A stretch of 64,000 nucleotides of DNA, taken from the NCBI GenBank assembly GCA_904419745.1, contig CAJFSS010000004.1, positions 62,001-126,000 of the forward strand. The letters run 5' to 3'. A program made the position numbers and the translations under genes. This document shows, piece by piece, positions 42,677-52,209 of the stretch (position 1 is its first letter; each line of letters starts with the position of its first letter). Source of the DNA: Candidatus Pseudoruminococcus merdavium (GTDB lineage Bacteria > Bacillota > Clostridia > Oscillospirales > Ruminococcaceae). Below the pieces are notes generated by a model. The model was given only the letters and a program-made list of their open reading frames with translations. It had not been told where the DNA came from and did no database searches.

Positions 42677-43221
42677 ATACAAATTGTAATATAATTCAGG
42701 ACTTAATACCTCTTGTAAAAGATGGCGTAGCAAGTAATGAGAGCAGGGAACTGGTCTTTCAGCATATTGAAAAATGTGAAACATGTAAAAACCTGTATGA
42801 TTCCCTGCCTGATAGCGGACTCCAGGCCCCTGAACCGCAAAGGGACGCTAAAATTTTGCTTGCTATGCGCCGAACGATGCGTGTGATCCAGTTGATGATC
42901 CTGTGTATTGGAGGGCTGATCAGTATTAGTATTGGGCAATCTTCCGGAGTGTTTTACAATTTTCTGCTGCTTCCTCTGCTTGGAGTTCTCAGCGGAATAG
43001 GTCCCCGGGTTCGCTGGTATTGGGTGCCGATTATCCTTTTTGCGGGGGAATTCCTCTGGTATTGCCTATATAGTTTATGGACTTCTTCGTCGCTTGGTTT
43101 TTTCTCTGTGGAAGCGTACAGTTTGTTGGGAGGGGCTGCTGTCTATGGCACTATTTATGCGGTATTGGCACTACTTGGCAGGGTTGCGGTAGAGCTCTTC
43201 CGCTATGCCTTTCGCCGTTAA
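42673..43221 (+). CDS. Anti-sigma factor with zinc-finger (ZAS) domain
   Basis: A 182-residue membrane protein whose N-terminal domain carries the ZAS motif HIEKCETC (His31, Cys35, Cys38). Three or four helices follow from about residue 75 to 180. It should hold the ECF factor inactive at the membrane until an envelope signal. TTG at 42673 follows GGAGGG 6 bases upstream and overlaps the sigma stop (TTGA). Confidence 0.88.
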   Translation: MNTNCNIIQDLIPLVKDGVASNESRELVFQHIEKCETCKNLYDSLPDSGLQAPEPQRDAKILLAMRRTMRVIQLMILCIGGLISISIGQSSGVFYNFLLLPLLGVLSGIGPRVRWYWVPIILFAGEFLWYCLYSLWTSSSLGFFSVEAYSLLGGAAVYGTIYAVLALLGRVAVELFRYAFRR

Positions 43222-43236
43222 AGGGAGGTGTACATT

Positions 43237-44058
43237 ATGGATAAAAAATATTCAATCATACTTAGAATAATTTCCGGAGTTGCAGGAGTAGCGATCCTCA
43301 TTTTTCTCGCTCTGATTGCCTTTTCTTTTCTCGGCAATCCAGTGACGTCGCTGATTGCCGGACAACGAATGGAAACCCATATCAGCCGGCACTTTTCCTT
43401 TTTGAATTTGGAAAAAGAGAGGGTTTTTTACAATTTTAAGACGGGGAACTATACTATGAGAGTGCAGGATACTGGTAGCCGGGACACTCATTTTTCCGTC
43501 TATTATAACCCGCGAACCAAGGCCACAGGCGATACCTATGCCAATGATGTGCTCGGTGGAACGAATACCATCCTGCGTTTTCAAGAGGAATATGCTCTGC
43601 TGCTCCACTCCTTGCTGGAAAATGTCCTGGTACAGCAGGAATCCGCTTATCAGATTGCCTCTATCCAAGTCATTGATGAAATGCGGTGGAGTGGGACTAA
43701 CCAAGATATCCCGCCGCTAGACGCCCCTTTTGAAAAGCATTTTCTCAAGGATGCAAGAGTGATGATAACCCTTTCTACGCCGGATTTTCCAGGGGATCCT
43801 GTTCAGACAGCGGAGCAGATGCAGAGTTTGTATCAGGCAATGAAAAAAGACGGGGATTATTTTACGGAATATATATTATATTTGGAGTATGCGGATCGGC
43901 AAGAACAGGATACGCCGTGTCTTGCGGGAATTACGGGGGCATCTCCGGAGGATTTAGAAGATGTAAAATTTCCACAGAGGGCACAGGAACTTGTGGAAAG
44001 AAGTCTTCTGGAAATGCCGGAGGTCAAGTATCACTATGCAGACTTCGCTGAAGAATAG
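43237..44058 (+). CDS. YfjL-like membrane-anchored protein of unknown function
   Basis: A 273-residue protein with a single N-terminal helix (about 7-32) and an extracytoplasmic domain. SLIAGQRMETHISRHF...YNFKTGNYTMRVQ resembles the YfjL-like family in Bacillus. Third gene of the ECF operon, so probably a sensor, target or modulator of that envelope response. ATG at 43237 follows GGGAGGTG. No enzymatic motif seen. Confidence 0.75.
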   Translation: MDKKYSIILRIISGVAGVAILIFLALIAFSFLGNPVTSLIAGQRMETHISRHFSFLNLEKERVFYNFKTGNYTMRVQDTGSRDTHFSVYYNPRTKATGDTYANDVLGGTNTILRFQEEYALLLHSLLENVLVQQESAYQIASIQVIDEMRWSGTNQDIPPLDAPFEKHFLKDARVMITLSTPDFPGDPVQTAEQMQSLYQAMKKDGDYFTEYILYLEYADRQEQDTPCLAGITGASPEDLEDVKFPQRAQELVERSLLEMPEVKYHYADFAEE

Positions 44059-44085
44059 TATCCAGAAAAAACAAAAATTTTTCAT

Positions 44086-44118
44086 AAAAAGGCCAGGAGA
44101 TCCCTCCTGGCCTTTTTT
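44086..44118 (+). terminator. Terminator of the ECF operon
   Basis: GGCCAGGAG/CTCCTGGCC followed by TTTTTT. Confidence 0.93.
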
Positions 44119-45850
44119 ACCGAACGTGGGAGGAAAGCTCCCCATACAGCTGATGAATCAGGGCATGGATTTCCTCCGCTGCCTGTTCAATCGGGACTTC
44201 TCTTTTAACAGTTCCATCTCTGGTGGTGAGTTCCACGCATCCATTTTTTAAATTGCGCGGGCTGATCACTACCCGGATCGGAAGCCCAAATAAGTCGGCG
44301 TCCGTAAACATAGCTCCTGCACGGATTTCACGGTCGTCGTAGAGCACTTCAATCCCCTGTTTTTGTAGGCAGTCATACAGTGCATCCGCCGCCTTGCGGA
44401 CTTCTTGATCGTCGGCGCGCAGGCAACAAAGAGATACCTGCCATGGGGCAACGGAAATCGGCCAAATTGGGCCGTGCTCATCCCGGTATACCTCACAGAT
44501 GGAGGCCGCAAGCCTACCGATTCCAATCCCATAGCATCCCATAATGGGATATTGCAGGCAACCGTTTTCATCCAAATATTGCATCCCCATACTGCGGGTG
44601 TACTTGTCCCCCAACTGGAAAATATTTCCCACTTCAATTCCCCGCGAAATGGTAAGGGAATGCCTGCCGCATTGTGGACAGATACCGCCTTCCACCGCCT
44701 TGGCGAAGTCGAAAAATTCCACTTCAGGGAGGTCACGCGGCATACAAAGCCCAGTGTAATGGAACCCGGTGCGGTTTGCCCCACAACAGAGATTGACAGC
44801 CCCCTGAAGCGAACGATCAAAGAGTACCTGCGCCTGTGCGTGCAGTCCATAGGGGCCGAGATAGCCCGCACACAGCCCGCTTTCCTCTGTAATCTGTGCC
44901 GGACAGAGTTCTTCTCCTAAGTAATTGGTCAGCTTGGTTTCGTTAACGGTGAGATCTCCACGCAGAAATACGACGACATAGCCGCTGTCCGAACGTTTTT
45001 GGTAGACAACCGCCTTGCAGGTATGTGCGGCATCCACATGTAGGTAATTTCTGACCTGTTCAATACTCTCCATGTGCGGTGTTTCCACTGGGGTCAGCGC
45101 TTGTAGCTCTTCCTGCTCCGGGCTTGGCAAAAGATTTGGAGCCGCCTCCAAGTTGGAGCGGTAGGAACAGTGTGGACACAATGCGATGGAGTCCTCCCCA
45201 ACCGGGGTAAGCAGCATGTATTCATGGGAGATGCTCCCACCCATCATTCCGGAATCAGAGGCAACCGTGATAACCTGGGGCAGCCCAACACGGGCAAAAA
45301 TCCGTTCATAGGCGTGATAACACTGCTGATAATACTGTTCCAGATCTTCCTGAGAAGTATGGAAGGAATAGGCGTCCTTCATGGCAAATTCCCGTACCCG
45401 AATAAGTCCCGCGCGCGGCCTTGCCTCGTCCCGGAACTTGGTCTGTATCTGGTAAATCATAAAGGGATAGCGGGCATAGGATTGCCCATATTCCCTCACT
45501 AAATGGACGGCAGCCTCCTCATGGGTCATTCCCAGGACAAGGGGAGAGCCAAACCGGTCGGAAAAGCGAAGGAGTTCTTCGCCCACGCTCCGGTATCTCC
45601 CAGATTCTTCCCATAAGGATGCGGGAAGTACTACTGGAAACTGGATTTCCTGACCGCCAATGGCATCCATTTCCTCCCGTATAATTTTCTCGATTTTTTG
45701 GCAAATACGGCGCAAGGGTGGGTACTGGGAATAAATCCCATTGGCTACTTGTTTCATGTAGCCGCCCCGGATCATAAGCGCATGGCTTTCGGTCTGGCAG
45801 TCAGAGGGCCGTTCCTTTAGCCTTTCTCCAATCAGTTGTTTCACTTTCAT
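44117..45850 (-). CDS. proS: Prolyl-tRNA synthetase
   Basis: A 577-residue class II enzyme of the bacterial type with the editing insertion. Motif 1 (REEMDAIGGQEIQFPVVLPA), motif 2 (FRDEARPRAGLIRVREFAMKD) and motif 3 (PIMGCYGIGIGRLAA) are present; the INS editing domain lies at about 225-390; the C-terminal anticodon domain contains the class-typical VLYDDREIRAGAMFTDADL. ATG at 45850 follows AAGGAGG. Its stop overlaps the terminator of the converging ECF operon. A T-box leader controls it. Confidence 0.97.
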   Translation of the reverse strand: MKVKQLIGERLKERPSDCQTESHALMIRGGYMKQVANGIYSQYPPLRRICQKIEKIIREEMDAIGGQEIQFPVVLPASLWEESGRYRSVGEELLRFSDRFGSPLVLGMTHEEAAVHLVREYGQSYARYPFMIYQIQTKFRDEARPRAGLIRVREFAMKDAYSFHTSQEDLEQYYQQCYHAYERIFARVGLPQVITVASDSGMMGGSISHEYMLLTPVGEDSIALCPHCSYRSNLEAAPNLLPSPEQEELQALTPVETPHMESIEQVRNYLHVDAAHTCKAVVYQKRSDSGYVVVFLRGDLTVNETKLTNYLGEELCPAQITEESGLCAGYLGPYGLHAQAQVLFDRSLQGAVNLCCGANRTGFHYTGLCMPRDLPEVEFFDFAKAVEGGICPQCGRHSLTISRGIEVGNIFQLGDKYTRSMGMQYLDENGCLQYPIMGCYGIGIGRLAASICEVYRDEHGPIWPISVAPWQVSLCCLRADDQEVRKAADALYDCLQKQGIEVLYDDREIRAGAMFTDADLFGLPIRVVISPRNLKNGCVELTTRDGTVKREVPIEQAAEEIHALIHQLYGELSSHVR

Positions 45851-45884
45851 CTCTGTTCCTCCTTATTATGTAACCGGAAAAATG

Positions 45885-46172
45885 AAAACGCCCTGGCCGG
45901 ATGGCAATTCCATCCGGCCAGGGCGAACAGTTTGTCCGTGGTACCACCTGGCTGCAAAAATCTGCACTCAGTCCCTGCTGGGATAACTCTTTCCCAATAG
46001 GGTTCCCGGATAACGGCGGGAGGACCGGGACAGCTTAAGCGGAAAGTTTCCGTTTCGCTGCCGGCTCAAAGAGGGGGTTCAGCAACCGGGTTTGAAGATT
46101 TTCACCTGTCATCTTCTCTCTGGAAAACCAAAGGATGCCTACTGGTTCTTTTCACAGCCTGTACTCTCTTTT
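45885..46172 (-). promoter_or_regulatory. T-box leader of proS
   Basis: On the minus strand: stem I from about 46170 with the AGTA-containing and GAGAGAAGATGACAGGTGAAA elements; a GAAC-CCC-CTCTTTGAG specifier region near 46064-46079 with Pro codon(s) CCC or CCT; the canonical T-box AGGTGGTACCACGG at 45936-45949; and a perfect 16-bp terminator at 45889-45925 (CGCCCTGGCCGGATGG) ending in TTTTCATTTTT. Uncharged tRNA-Pro should favour antitermination. Confidence 0.95.
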
Positions 46173-46177
46173 TACTT

Positions 46178-46208
46178 ATTATAAAAGTGGTTCCCCGCAC
46201 CTGTCAAG
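46178..46208 (-). promoter_or_regulatory. Sigma-A promoter of the T-box transcript
   Basis: Minus strand TTGACA and TATAAT with 19 bases between (17 to an overlapping TTTATA). Confidence 0.6.
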
Positions 46209-46332
46209 AATTCTATGAGGTACTTTTCAAGCCGCCCCCATCCACGGAAACTGGAATTTGGGCTGTCCTGTGTGTATCTGCGTCCAGCTCTTCTGATTGT
46301 CTGACAGGCTAAATCGGACAAAATCGGTGGGC

Positions 46333-46364
46333 AAAAAAACAGGCGGTACAAAAAGTACCGCCTG
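46333..46364 (-). terminator. Terminator of the purine permease gene
   Basis: CAGGCGGTAC/GTACCGCCTG with TTTTTTT following on the minus strand. Confidence 0.92.
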
Positions 46365-46383
46365 GAATTTTGATCCACAGTTT

Positions 46384-47739
46384 TTAGATAATTGCCTGAA
46401 GAATAAAGTTTAAAATAAACAAAATCGCAACTGCGGCAATGATCGGATGGATTTTTTTCACTTGCTTTTTGCAAATTTTGACAATGCAGTAGAAGATAAA
46501 TCCTGCCGCAATACCATAGGAAATGCTGTAGCACAGTGCCATAAACAGGCCTGCAAAAAATGCCGGAACCGCTTCTTCCAAATCATCCCATTTGATTTCC
46601 GCAAAAGAGGAAACCATCATACAGCCTACAACGACCAGAGCCGGAGCCGTTGCTGCGGAGGGGATTGCACTGACAAAGGTTGCCAGAAATGCACTGAGTG
46701 CAAAGCAGATGGCAGTAACTACAGAGGTAAGTCCAGTACGTCCGCCCGCACCAATACCTGCAGCGCTTTCTACAAAGGTAGTGGTGTTGGAAGTACCAAA
46801 GATAGCGCCAATGGAAGTAGCAGTTGCATCCGCAAACAGGGCCTTGTCCATTTTGGAAGAAAATCCTTTGCTGTTTTCCAGGGCTTTTTCATCTTCCTCG
46901 CTGAAGATGCCGGTTCTGCGCCCAGTACCAATAAAGGTTCCAATGGTATCAAAAGTGTCAGACATGCTGAAAGCAAAAATGGTAATCAGTACCAGCGGGA
47001 GCCTTGCGGGATCAGAGAACAGGGATGGCAAACCTGCGGAAGTGAAGATAGCGCCAAAGGTGGTGGGGAGAGCTTTACATGCTTCCGTAAAGCTGACCGT
47101 ATCCGCAGTTGAGGTCACGCCGAAAGGGATGCCAACGATAGTGGTGATGATAATGGCAATCAAAATACCGCCTTTGACTTTTAAAATACTAAGCGCAACT
47201 GCCAGGACAATCCCAATCAGGAATACCCAGAAAACGGGCTGGTTGAGGGTCGGGATAGCCGGAACGCCGCTTTCAAAGCTGATAATCCCGACGTTGAGGA
47301 AACCGATATAGGCGACAAACAGGCCGATACCGCCGCCAATGGCATTTTGTAAGGATTTTGGGATTGCCTTAATGATATATTTCCGGACCTTAGTCACTGT
47401 AATCAGGATGTTGATAAGGCCACAGATAAATACCATGGAGAGCGCCTGCTGCCAGGTGAATTCCAATGCAAAGCACACTGTGTAAACAAAAAAGGCGTTG
47501 AGACCCATACCCGGAGCCTGTGCATACGGTACATTTGCGACAAGTCCCATAATCAGGGTACCGATAATAGAGGAGATAATGGTTGCCAGGAATACGGCCC
47601 CCCACTCCATACCGGACTGGCTCAAAGTGTTCGGATTGACGGCGATAATATACGCCATCGCAAAGAAAGTGGTAATGCCTGCAATGACCTCTGTTGAGAA
47701 GGTGGTGCCACTTTCTTTGAGTTTAAAGAATTTTTCCAC
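46384..47739 (-). CDS. NCS2/AzgA-like purine permease
   Basis: A 451-residue membrane protein of 12-14 helices in the AzgA (guanine/hypoxanthine/adenine) branch of NCS2: AGITTFFAMAYIIAVNPNTLS at the start, PYAQAPGMGLNAFFVYTV, and TTFVESAAGIGAGGRTGLTSV holding the conserved substrate-site residues. The GTG start at 47739 follows AAGGAGG 7 bases upstream; a longer frame reaching 47910 crosses the promoter and is rejected. The short leader carries no purine riboswitch. Confidence 0.92.
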   Translation of the reverse strand: MEKFFKLKESGTTFSTEVIAGITTFFAMAYIIAVNPNTLSQSGMEWGAVFLATIISSIIGTLIMGLVANVPYAQAPGMGLNAFFVYTVCFALEFTWQQALSMVFICGLINILITVTKVRKYIIKAIPKSLQNAIGGGIGLFVAYIGFLNVGIISFESGVPAIPTLNQPVFWVFLIGIVLAVALSILKVKGGILIAIIITTIVGIPFGVTSTADTVSFTEACKALPTTFGAIFTSAGLPSLFSDPARLPLVLITIFAFSMSDTFDTIGTFIGTGRRTGIFSEEDEKALENSKGFSSKMDKALFADATATSIGAIFGTSNTTTFVESAAGIGAGGRTGLTSVVTAICFALSAFLATFVSAIPSAATAPALVVVGCMMVSSFAEIKWDDLEEAVPAFFAGLFMALCYSISYGIAAGFIFYCIVKICKKQVKKIHPIIAAVAILFILNFILQAII

Positions 47740-47775
47740 GTTGCATCCTCCTTGAAGTGTTTTCCATACCTCATC

Positions 47776-47804
47776 ATTATAAAAGAAGGTGTTACAAAAG
47801 GCAA
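47776..47804 (-). promoter_or_regulatory. Sigma-A promoter of the purine permease
   Basis: Minus strand TTGCCT, 17-base spacer, TATAAT, giving a leader of only about 30 bases. Confidence 0.75.
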
Positions 47805-47986
47805 GAAAATTGGACATGTTTTCTTCATATTTTGTTAATATGTCGGGAAAACGCGTTTTTTTTGCAGTGGTTCTGAAAAAAATCACACGCAAATGGATGT
47901 TTTTGGACAACAGCAGCCTGAAAAAGGGATAAATTTTTTCCCCTCATCATAGGGATAGAAAGAAGGAAAATACGGGGGATATGAAA

Positions 47987-49006
47987 ATGGATCTCTATCT
48001 GCTTTTGGCGCTTGTCATTTTTGGTGTAGTACTGGTCAATGGATGGACCGACGCGCCCAATTCTATTGCCACAGCAGTTGCGACCAGAAGTATGGGAGTT
48101 AACCGGGCAATTTTCATGGCAGCCATCTGCAATTTCCTCGGTGTATGGGGGATGGCTTTTTTCAATGCCAGTGTGGCGAACACGATGTCCTCCATGTTGG
48201 ATTTTACTTCTGGGGATGCCAAAAAATCCGCATTGGCTTTGCTTGCGGGAATGTGTTCAGTCATTCTGTTTTCCTGTGCCGCATGGTTTTTTGGGATTCC
48301 CACCAGTGAAAGTCATGGGTTAATTGCAGGGATTACCGGGGCGGCGCTTTATCTCAATGGGACGTCCGCCCTGTGTATGAACCAATGGGGGAAGGTTCTT
48401 ACTGGACTTGTCATTTCCCTGACATTGGGTTTTTTGCTCGGATACTTTCTGACCATCCTGGTTCGCTTTTTGGGGAGATTTTTGACCCGTCGCGTTGCCG
48501 CTTCCCTGTTTCCCAAAGGGGAGGTGTTGTGTGCGGCAGCCATGGCAGTGGTGCATGGAGCACAGGATGGACAAAAGTTTATAGGAGTTTTTCTAATTGC
48601 CGCCATGCTCCGGGATGGGACGGCGGCAGGCCGAGAAATCAGCCTGGCAGGCCAGTGGAATATGATCCTTGTGTGCGCTGTTGTCATGGCGGTAGGAACG
48701 ATGATTGGCGGCAAGAGAATCATCCGTTGTGTGGGATTTGGAATTACTCCGCTCAAACAGTATGAGGGGTTGTGCGCGGATCTCGCCTCCGTATGTTCGC
48801 TGTTTCTCTCCACTTGTATGGGGTTTCCAGTGAGCACAACCCATGTTAAAACCATGGCGGTGGTAGCAGTGGGATTTTCCCAAAAAGGAAAACATGTACA
48901 GATCAGGATGGTCAAGCAGATGGTATTTGCGTGGATTGTAACCTTTCCAGCCTGTATTGTATTTGGATATCTTTTGACAGGGTTTGCATTTCATTTTTTT
49001 TATTGA
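47987..49006 (+). CDS. pit: PiT-family inorganic phosphate transporter
   Basis: A 339-residue membrane protein with about ten helices. The two inverted PD001131-type signatures are GWTDAPNSIATAVATRSM near the N-terminus and AVVHGAQDGQKFIGVFL in the middle; STTHVKTMAVV follows in the second half. Low-affinity phosphate (or sulfate) symport with H+ or Na+. ATG at 47987 is 8 bases after GGGGG; ATG at 47981 is too close to it. It is followed 9 bases later by a probable accessory gene. Confidence 0.9.
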   Translation: MDLYLLLALVIFGVVLVNGWTDAPNSIATAVATRSMGVNRAIFMAAICNFLGVWGMAFFNASVANTMSSMLDFTSGDAKKSALALLAGMCSVILFSCAAWFFGIPTSESHGLIAGITGAALYLNGTSALCMNQWGKVLTGLVISLTLGFLLGYFLTILVRFLGRFLTRRVAASLFPKGEVLCAAAMAVVHGAQDGQKFIGVFLIAAMLRDGTAAGREISLAGQWNMILVCAVVMAVGTMIGGKRIIRCVGFGITPLKQYEGLCADLASVCSLFLSTCMGFPVSTTHVKTMAVVAVGFSQKGKHVQIRMVKQMVFAWIVTFPACIVFGYLLTGFAFHFFY

Positions 49007-49015
49007 GAGGGTGGT

Positions 49016-49603
49016 ATGGCAATGGCACTGAAATATGCGGAGCTTACTCCGCTATGGGAACTGATGCACTGTACGGTTCAGGCGGGACGGATTTTGCAAA
49101 GGGCGGCGGAAACACAGAATTCTTCTGGTTTGCTCCGTGAAATTGAAGATTTGCGGTGGCAGGCTTCTGCATGGGTACAGGAATGCACTATAAAAATACA
49201 GAATACTTTTATTACAGCAATTGACGCAAAAGTCATGCTCTATTTAATCTACTATTTATATAGGCTTTTAAGGGATTTGTTGTGTACAGCACGGTTCCTG
49301 CTCAGTGAGCAGCAAATAGACTCCACCGATTTGAATCGCTATCTTCGCTGGGTTTGCAGCTATACGGAAAAAGTGGTTTTACGCAGCGAGCGTTCGTTTT
49401 GGGCAGTTAGCAGGAACAAATCACAGCGGCTCTCTACAGTGTTTGACACTTCGGAAGGCGAGTCCCTCTCTCTTGGTGCGTTTCGCTATTTGTCTGGGAA
49501 GGAAGACTTTCGGCAAGCAGCCATCCTCGCCATGCTGCGCCAATGTGAAAATACAGCCTACGATATTGATGTTTTCACGTTGCAACACAGCATATATGAA
49601 TAG
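49016..49603 (+). CDS. Possible PhoU-like/DUF47-like accessory protein of the phosphate transporter
   Basis: A 195-residue all-helical cytosolic protein. Position immediately after a PiT gene is the usual place for a DUF47/PhoU-like regulator of phosphate uptake, and the helix pattern (LWELMHCTVQAGRILQRAA...) is compatible, but the usual EAD metal-binding repeats are not obvious. Treat the family as inference. RBS GAGAGGGTGG. It ends at a 21-bp perfect hairpin. Confidence 0.6.
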   Translation: MAMALKYAELTPLWELMHCTVQAGRILQRAAETQNSSGLLREIEDLRWQASAWVQECTIKIQNTFITAIDAKVMLYLIYYLYRLLRDLLCTARFLLSEQQIDSTDLNRYLRWVCSYTEKVVLRSERSFWAVSRNKSQRLSTVFDTSEGESLSLGAFRYLSGKEDFRQAAILAMLRQCENTAYDIDVFTLQHSIYE

Positions 49604-49693
49604 GGTAGTCCCCAGTTTATAGCGGTAGTTCCCTTTAAACTGCTGCGGAATGATCATCATGCGTTTGCGGGGATTATCCCATCAGGAACGCTC

Positions 49694-49740
49694 TTGTAAA
49701 ACAAGCGCCGAAAAATTTTCGGCGCTTGTTTTACAAATTT
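49694..49740. terminator. Bidirectional terminator, perfect 21-bp stem
   Basis: TTGTAAAACAAGCGCCGAAA continues as a perfect inverted repeat across 49694-49736, between converging genes. Confidence 0.85.
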
Positions 49741-50518
49741 AGCATTTAATCTGATAAGTGGGATAAGCAAAATCCAGGTGGTATCCCAGTTTTTGAGCCA
49801 GTGAAACAGATGCAAGGTTTGCCGCGTCCCAGCTGGGATAAAGCCCCTTTTCCAAACAGGTAAGGATGAGCTTAGCAGCACAAGCGCAGGCAAGGCCCCG
49901 TCTTTGGAAATCCGGGTGGGTATCCACTTCAATTTCAATTCCACTGTCATAAACCGTATAAGAACTCGCGCCAGCCACAAGGGTTCCCTGATATAGGGCA
50001 CAGACGCCGAGCCCGCGGCGGAGGAAATCCTCCGCAGAATCAAACTGGGCACAGAAATCTCTGGAAAACTCCTGTTCAAAGCTTTTCCAATACAATTCCC
50101 TGTCTATGGAACGCATGGTGAAACCTTCCGGCAGCTGAGAAACCAGCTTTTCCAAATAATGACGGTCAAAAGCATCCGGTTCCTTTTTGATAGCATAGCG
50201 GGTTGTCTTTTCAAAACGCCCGGAATAAGTCTGTTCTATCAAAATATTCCATCCTGGGGCAAGAGGGATGAAGAGGATGACCGGGGAAGAAAAATCCCTG
50301 GGAATATTGCGGACAAGCTCTTTTGCCCCAGCCAGTCCGGCATCCCCTGTAAAAAAACAAAAATCCCCGACCAAGATCTGCGCACAGCGGGGGTCTTCCA
50401 GGCGATCTGCAAACGCGCGGCCCATGTGCCCCTGTAAGCAGGACAGGACAAGGGTTTCCTCTGTATTGGCAAATAAAGATGCAAGTAGAGGGCGAGCTTT
50501 TATAGAAAATTCTACCAC
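49739..50518 (-). CDS. GNAT-family acetyltransferase with N-terminal extension
   Basis: A 259-residue protein of the GNAT_acetyltran group: an N-terminal non-catalytic half, then a C-terminal GNAT fold with the acetyl-CoA loop DTHPDFQRRGLACACAAKL and PSWDAANLASVSLAQKLGY. Starts are uncertain: a TATAAT sits at 50570-50575, so ATG at 50557 would be leaderless. GTG at 50518 (or 50527/50530) is more likely. Substrate unknown. Confidence 0.8.
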   Translation of the reverse strand: MVEFSIKARPLLASLFANTEETLVLSCLQGHMGRAFADRLEDPRCAQILVGDFCFFTGDAGLAGAKELVRNIPRDFSSPVILFIPLAPGWNILIEQTYSGRFEKTTRYAIKKEPDAFDRHYLEKLVSQLPEGFTMRSIDRELYWKSFEQEFSRDFCAQFDSAEDFLRRGLGVCALYQGTLVAGASSYTVYDSGIEIEVDTHPDFQRRGLACACAAKLILTCLEKGLYPSWDAANLASVSLAQKLGYHLDFAYPTYQIKC

Positions 50519-50581
50519 AACAATCACCACTTTTTGAAAGTAAAATAAAATAACCATAGCTATCGAAATATTATAGCACAG

Positions 50582-50672
50582 GCGCGTTCTTTATTCACTG
50601 CTCATTACAGAAGATTTTCTGTTTTGAAAAGGAAAACAAAATGCATCTTGTTAGAAAATAACGTCAAATTCA
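50582..50672. other. Divergent promoter region between GNAT and XpaC genes
   Basis: No gene seen. It carries the -10 of the minus-strand GNAT gene at one edge and the XpaC promoter at the other; the 50702-50871 stretch is XpaC leader. Confidence 0.45.
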
Positions 50673-50701
50673 TTGTGCTTTTCTAAAGAATACGGTATAA
50701 T
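50673..50701 (+). promoter_or_regulatory. Sigma-A promoter of the xpaC-telA operon
   Basis: TTGTGC, 17-base spacer, TATAAT, leaving a leader of about 165 bases. Confidence 0.65.
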
Positions 50702-50871
50702 AAACTGCAAAGTAGACACACCGTTTGGAAAAACAGAACTATACGGAAATGGTTTGCAGTGTCGTCTAAAAGCGTTTACCCTGATAAAGGGAAAGAAAAG
50801 GATATATAATAATTAACATGCTGTTGAAAGAACAACACATGAATTAATCTGGGAAATGGAGGAACGAATCC

Positions 50872-52179
50872 ATGAAGGAACAGGATGTTTCGGAGCTCTG
50901 CCGTCAGGTCAATCAAGTAGTTAAGCAAGCGGTGGAGTATGCCCAATCTCCTCAATTCCAGGACACTATACAGCAGGGTGTACAGAAAACAGTAAATGGC
51001 GTAAAAAAAACGGTTGGGAATTTTACTGCGGGCATGCGCCAGCAGCCTCCCTATCAGCCGCCCAATTTTTATCCGGGGGGAAATTACCGGCAAAGGGTAA
51101 AGCCCCATGTGCGTCCGACTGTGCGCCCTCCCATCTATCCTAATTATAATACGCCGCCTGTATATCCTCAGACGGGCAGACCGCAGGTGGTCGCAAAATC
51201 AGCAAAAACAGGCCCATCCAAGGGCACGGGACTGTTTGTCCTGGGTGGGATTTGTACGTTTGTGTTTTTTGTGATTTTAGCGACAATGTTGGGGGATTTT
51301 CTGATTTCCCCTATTTCCATGCTGGAAGACCTGAGTGGGAATGTTATTGCACTGGTTCTGTTTGCAGGTGGGGCGGGAGTGTCTTTTGTGGCTGGCGCCA
51401 AGTCCAGAGGAAGGTTCCAGCGCGGGAGCCGATACTGGGGAATTCTTCAGGGTCGCACCATCTGTCCGGTAGCGGAACTGGCATCCGGAACCAACCGGTC
51501 AAAAGAATTTGTTATTAAGGACATGCAAAAAATGGCGGATAAACACCTTCTTCCCCCCAGTTATCTGGATTCGAAAAAGGAAAACCTGATTTTTGGGTAT
51601 GACGCGTATCAAAAATATTTAAAAGAGGAACAGCAACGGGAGGCTGCCCGTCAAAAGGCGGAGGCGGAAAACCGCAAGCGTTCTCCGGAAGTCAATGAAA
51701 TGCTTCGGGAAGGATTTGAATACATCCGCCAGATTAGGGAAGCCAATGAGGCGATCCCTGGGGTCGAAGTTAGTGAAAAGCTGGATCGTCTGGAAGACGT
51801 TGTCGGGAAAATTTTTCTGCATGTTGAGCGCCATCCAGGAAAACTGCCGGAAATCCGCAAGCTTATGCAGTATTACTTGCCCACCACGCTCAAACTTGTC
51901 AACGCATACCGGGAATTTGAAGAACAATCCCTGCAGGGGGAAAATATTGACCAAACAAAACGGGAAATCTGCGATACATTGGATACCATCAATGTGGCGT
52001 TTGCCAATTTGCTCGATGGACTGTTTGAAGACGATGCGATGGATGTTTCAGCGGATATCTCGGTGTTGGAAACAATGTTTGCCCAGGAGGGCTTGACAGG
52101 GCATGATTTCCGGCGTAGCGGATTCTCGGAACAGGAAAAAACAGGAGATCAATCGGAAGATAACCAGCCCTTACAATGA
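50872..52179 (+). CDS. xpaC: XpaC-like protein (5-bromo-4-chloroindolyl phosphate hydrolysis family)
   Basis: A 435-residue membrane protein: coiled-coil-prone N-terminus (CRQVNQVVKQAVEYAQS), a Pro/Tyr/Arg-rich linker (about 58-105), two helices (about 122-145, 160-178), then a cytosolic XpaC region with HVERHPGKLPEIRKLMQYYLPTTLKLV. It is paired with TelA, the usual order in Firmicutes. The enzyme activity implied by the family name is not established; envelope stress and toxic-anion tolerance are the suspected roles. Confidence 0.88.
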   Translation: MKEQDVSELCRQVNQVVKQAVEYAQSPQFQDTIQQGVQKTVNGVKKTVGNFTAGMRQQPPYQPPNFYPGGNYRQRVKPHVRPTVRPPIYPNYNTPPVYPQTGRPQVVAKSAKTGPSKGTGLFVLGGICTFVFFVILATMLGDFLISPISMLEDLSGNVIALVLFAGGAGVSFVAGAKSRGRFQRGSRYWGILQGRTICPVAELASGTNRSKEFVIKDMQKMADKHLLPPSYLDSKKENLIFGYDAYQKYLKEEQQREAARQKAEAENRKRSPEVNEMLREGFEYIRQIREANEAIPGVEVSEKLDRLEDVVGKIFLHVERHPGKLPEIRKLMQYYLPTTLKLVNAYREFEEQSLQGENIDQTKREICDTLDTINVAFANLLDGLFEDDAMDVSADISVLETMFAQEGLTGHDFRRSGFSEQEKTGDQSEDNQPLQ

Positions 52180-52209
52180 AGCTTTACGCAATAAGGAGGA
52201 AACTAGACA

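Noticed and set aside
45885..46172. Independent small RNA from the strong hairpins upstream of proS
   Set aside because: The AGGTGGTACCACGG element, specifier region and terminator identify it as a T-box leader.
46384..47910. Longer start for the purine permease (57 extra residues)
   Set aside because: The extension runs through the TTGCCT-17-TATAAT promoter; GTG at 47739 with AAGGAGG is the proper start.
47740..47980. Purine riboswitch before the NCS2 permease
   Set aside because: The promoter leaves a leader of about 30 bases, too short for the aptamer.
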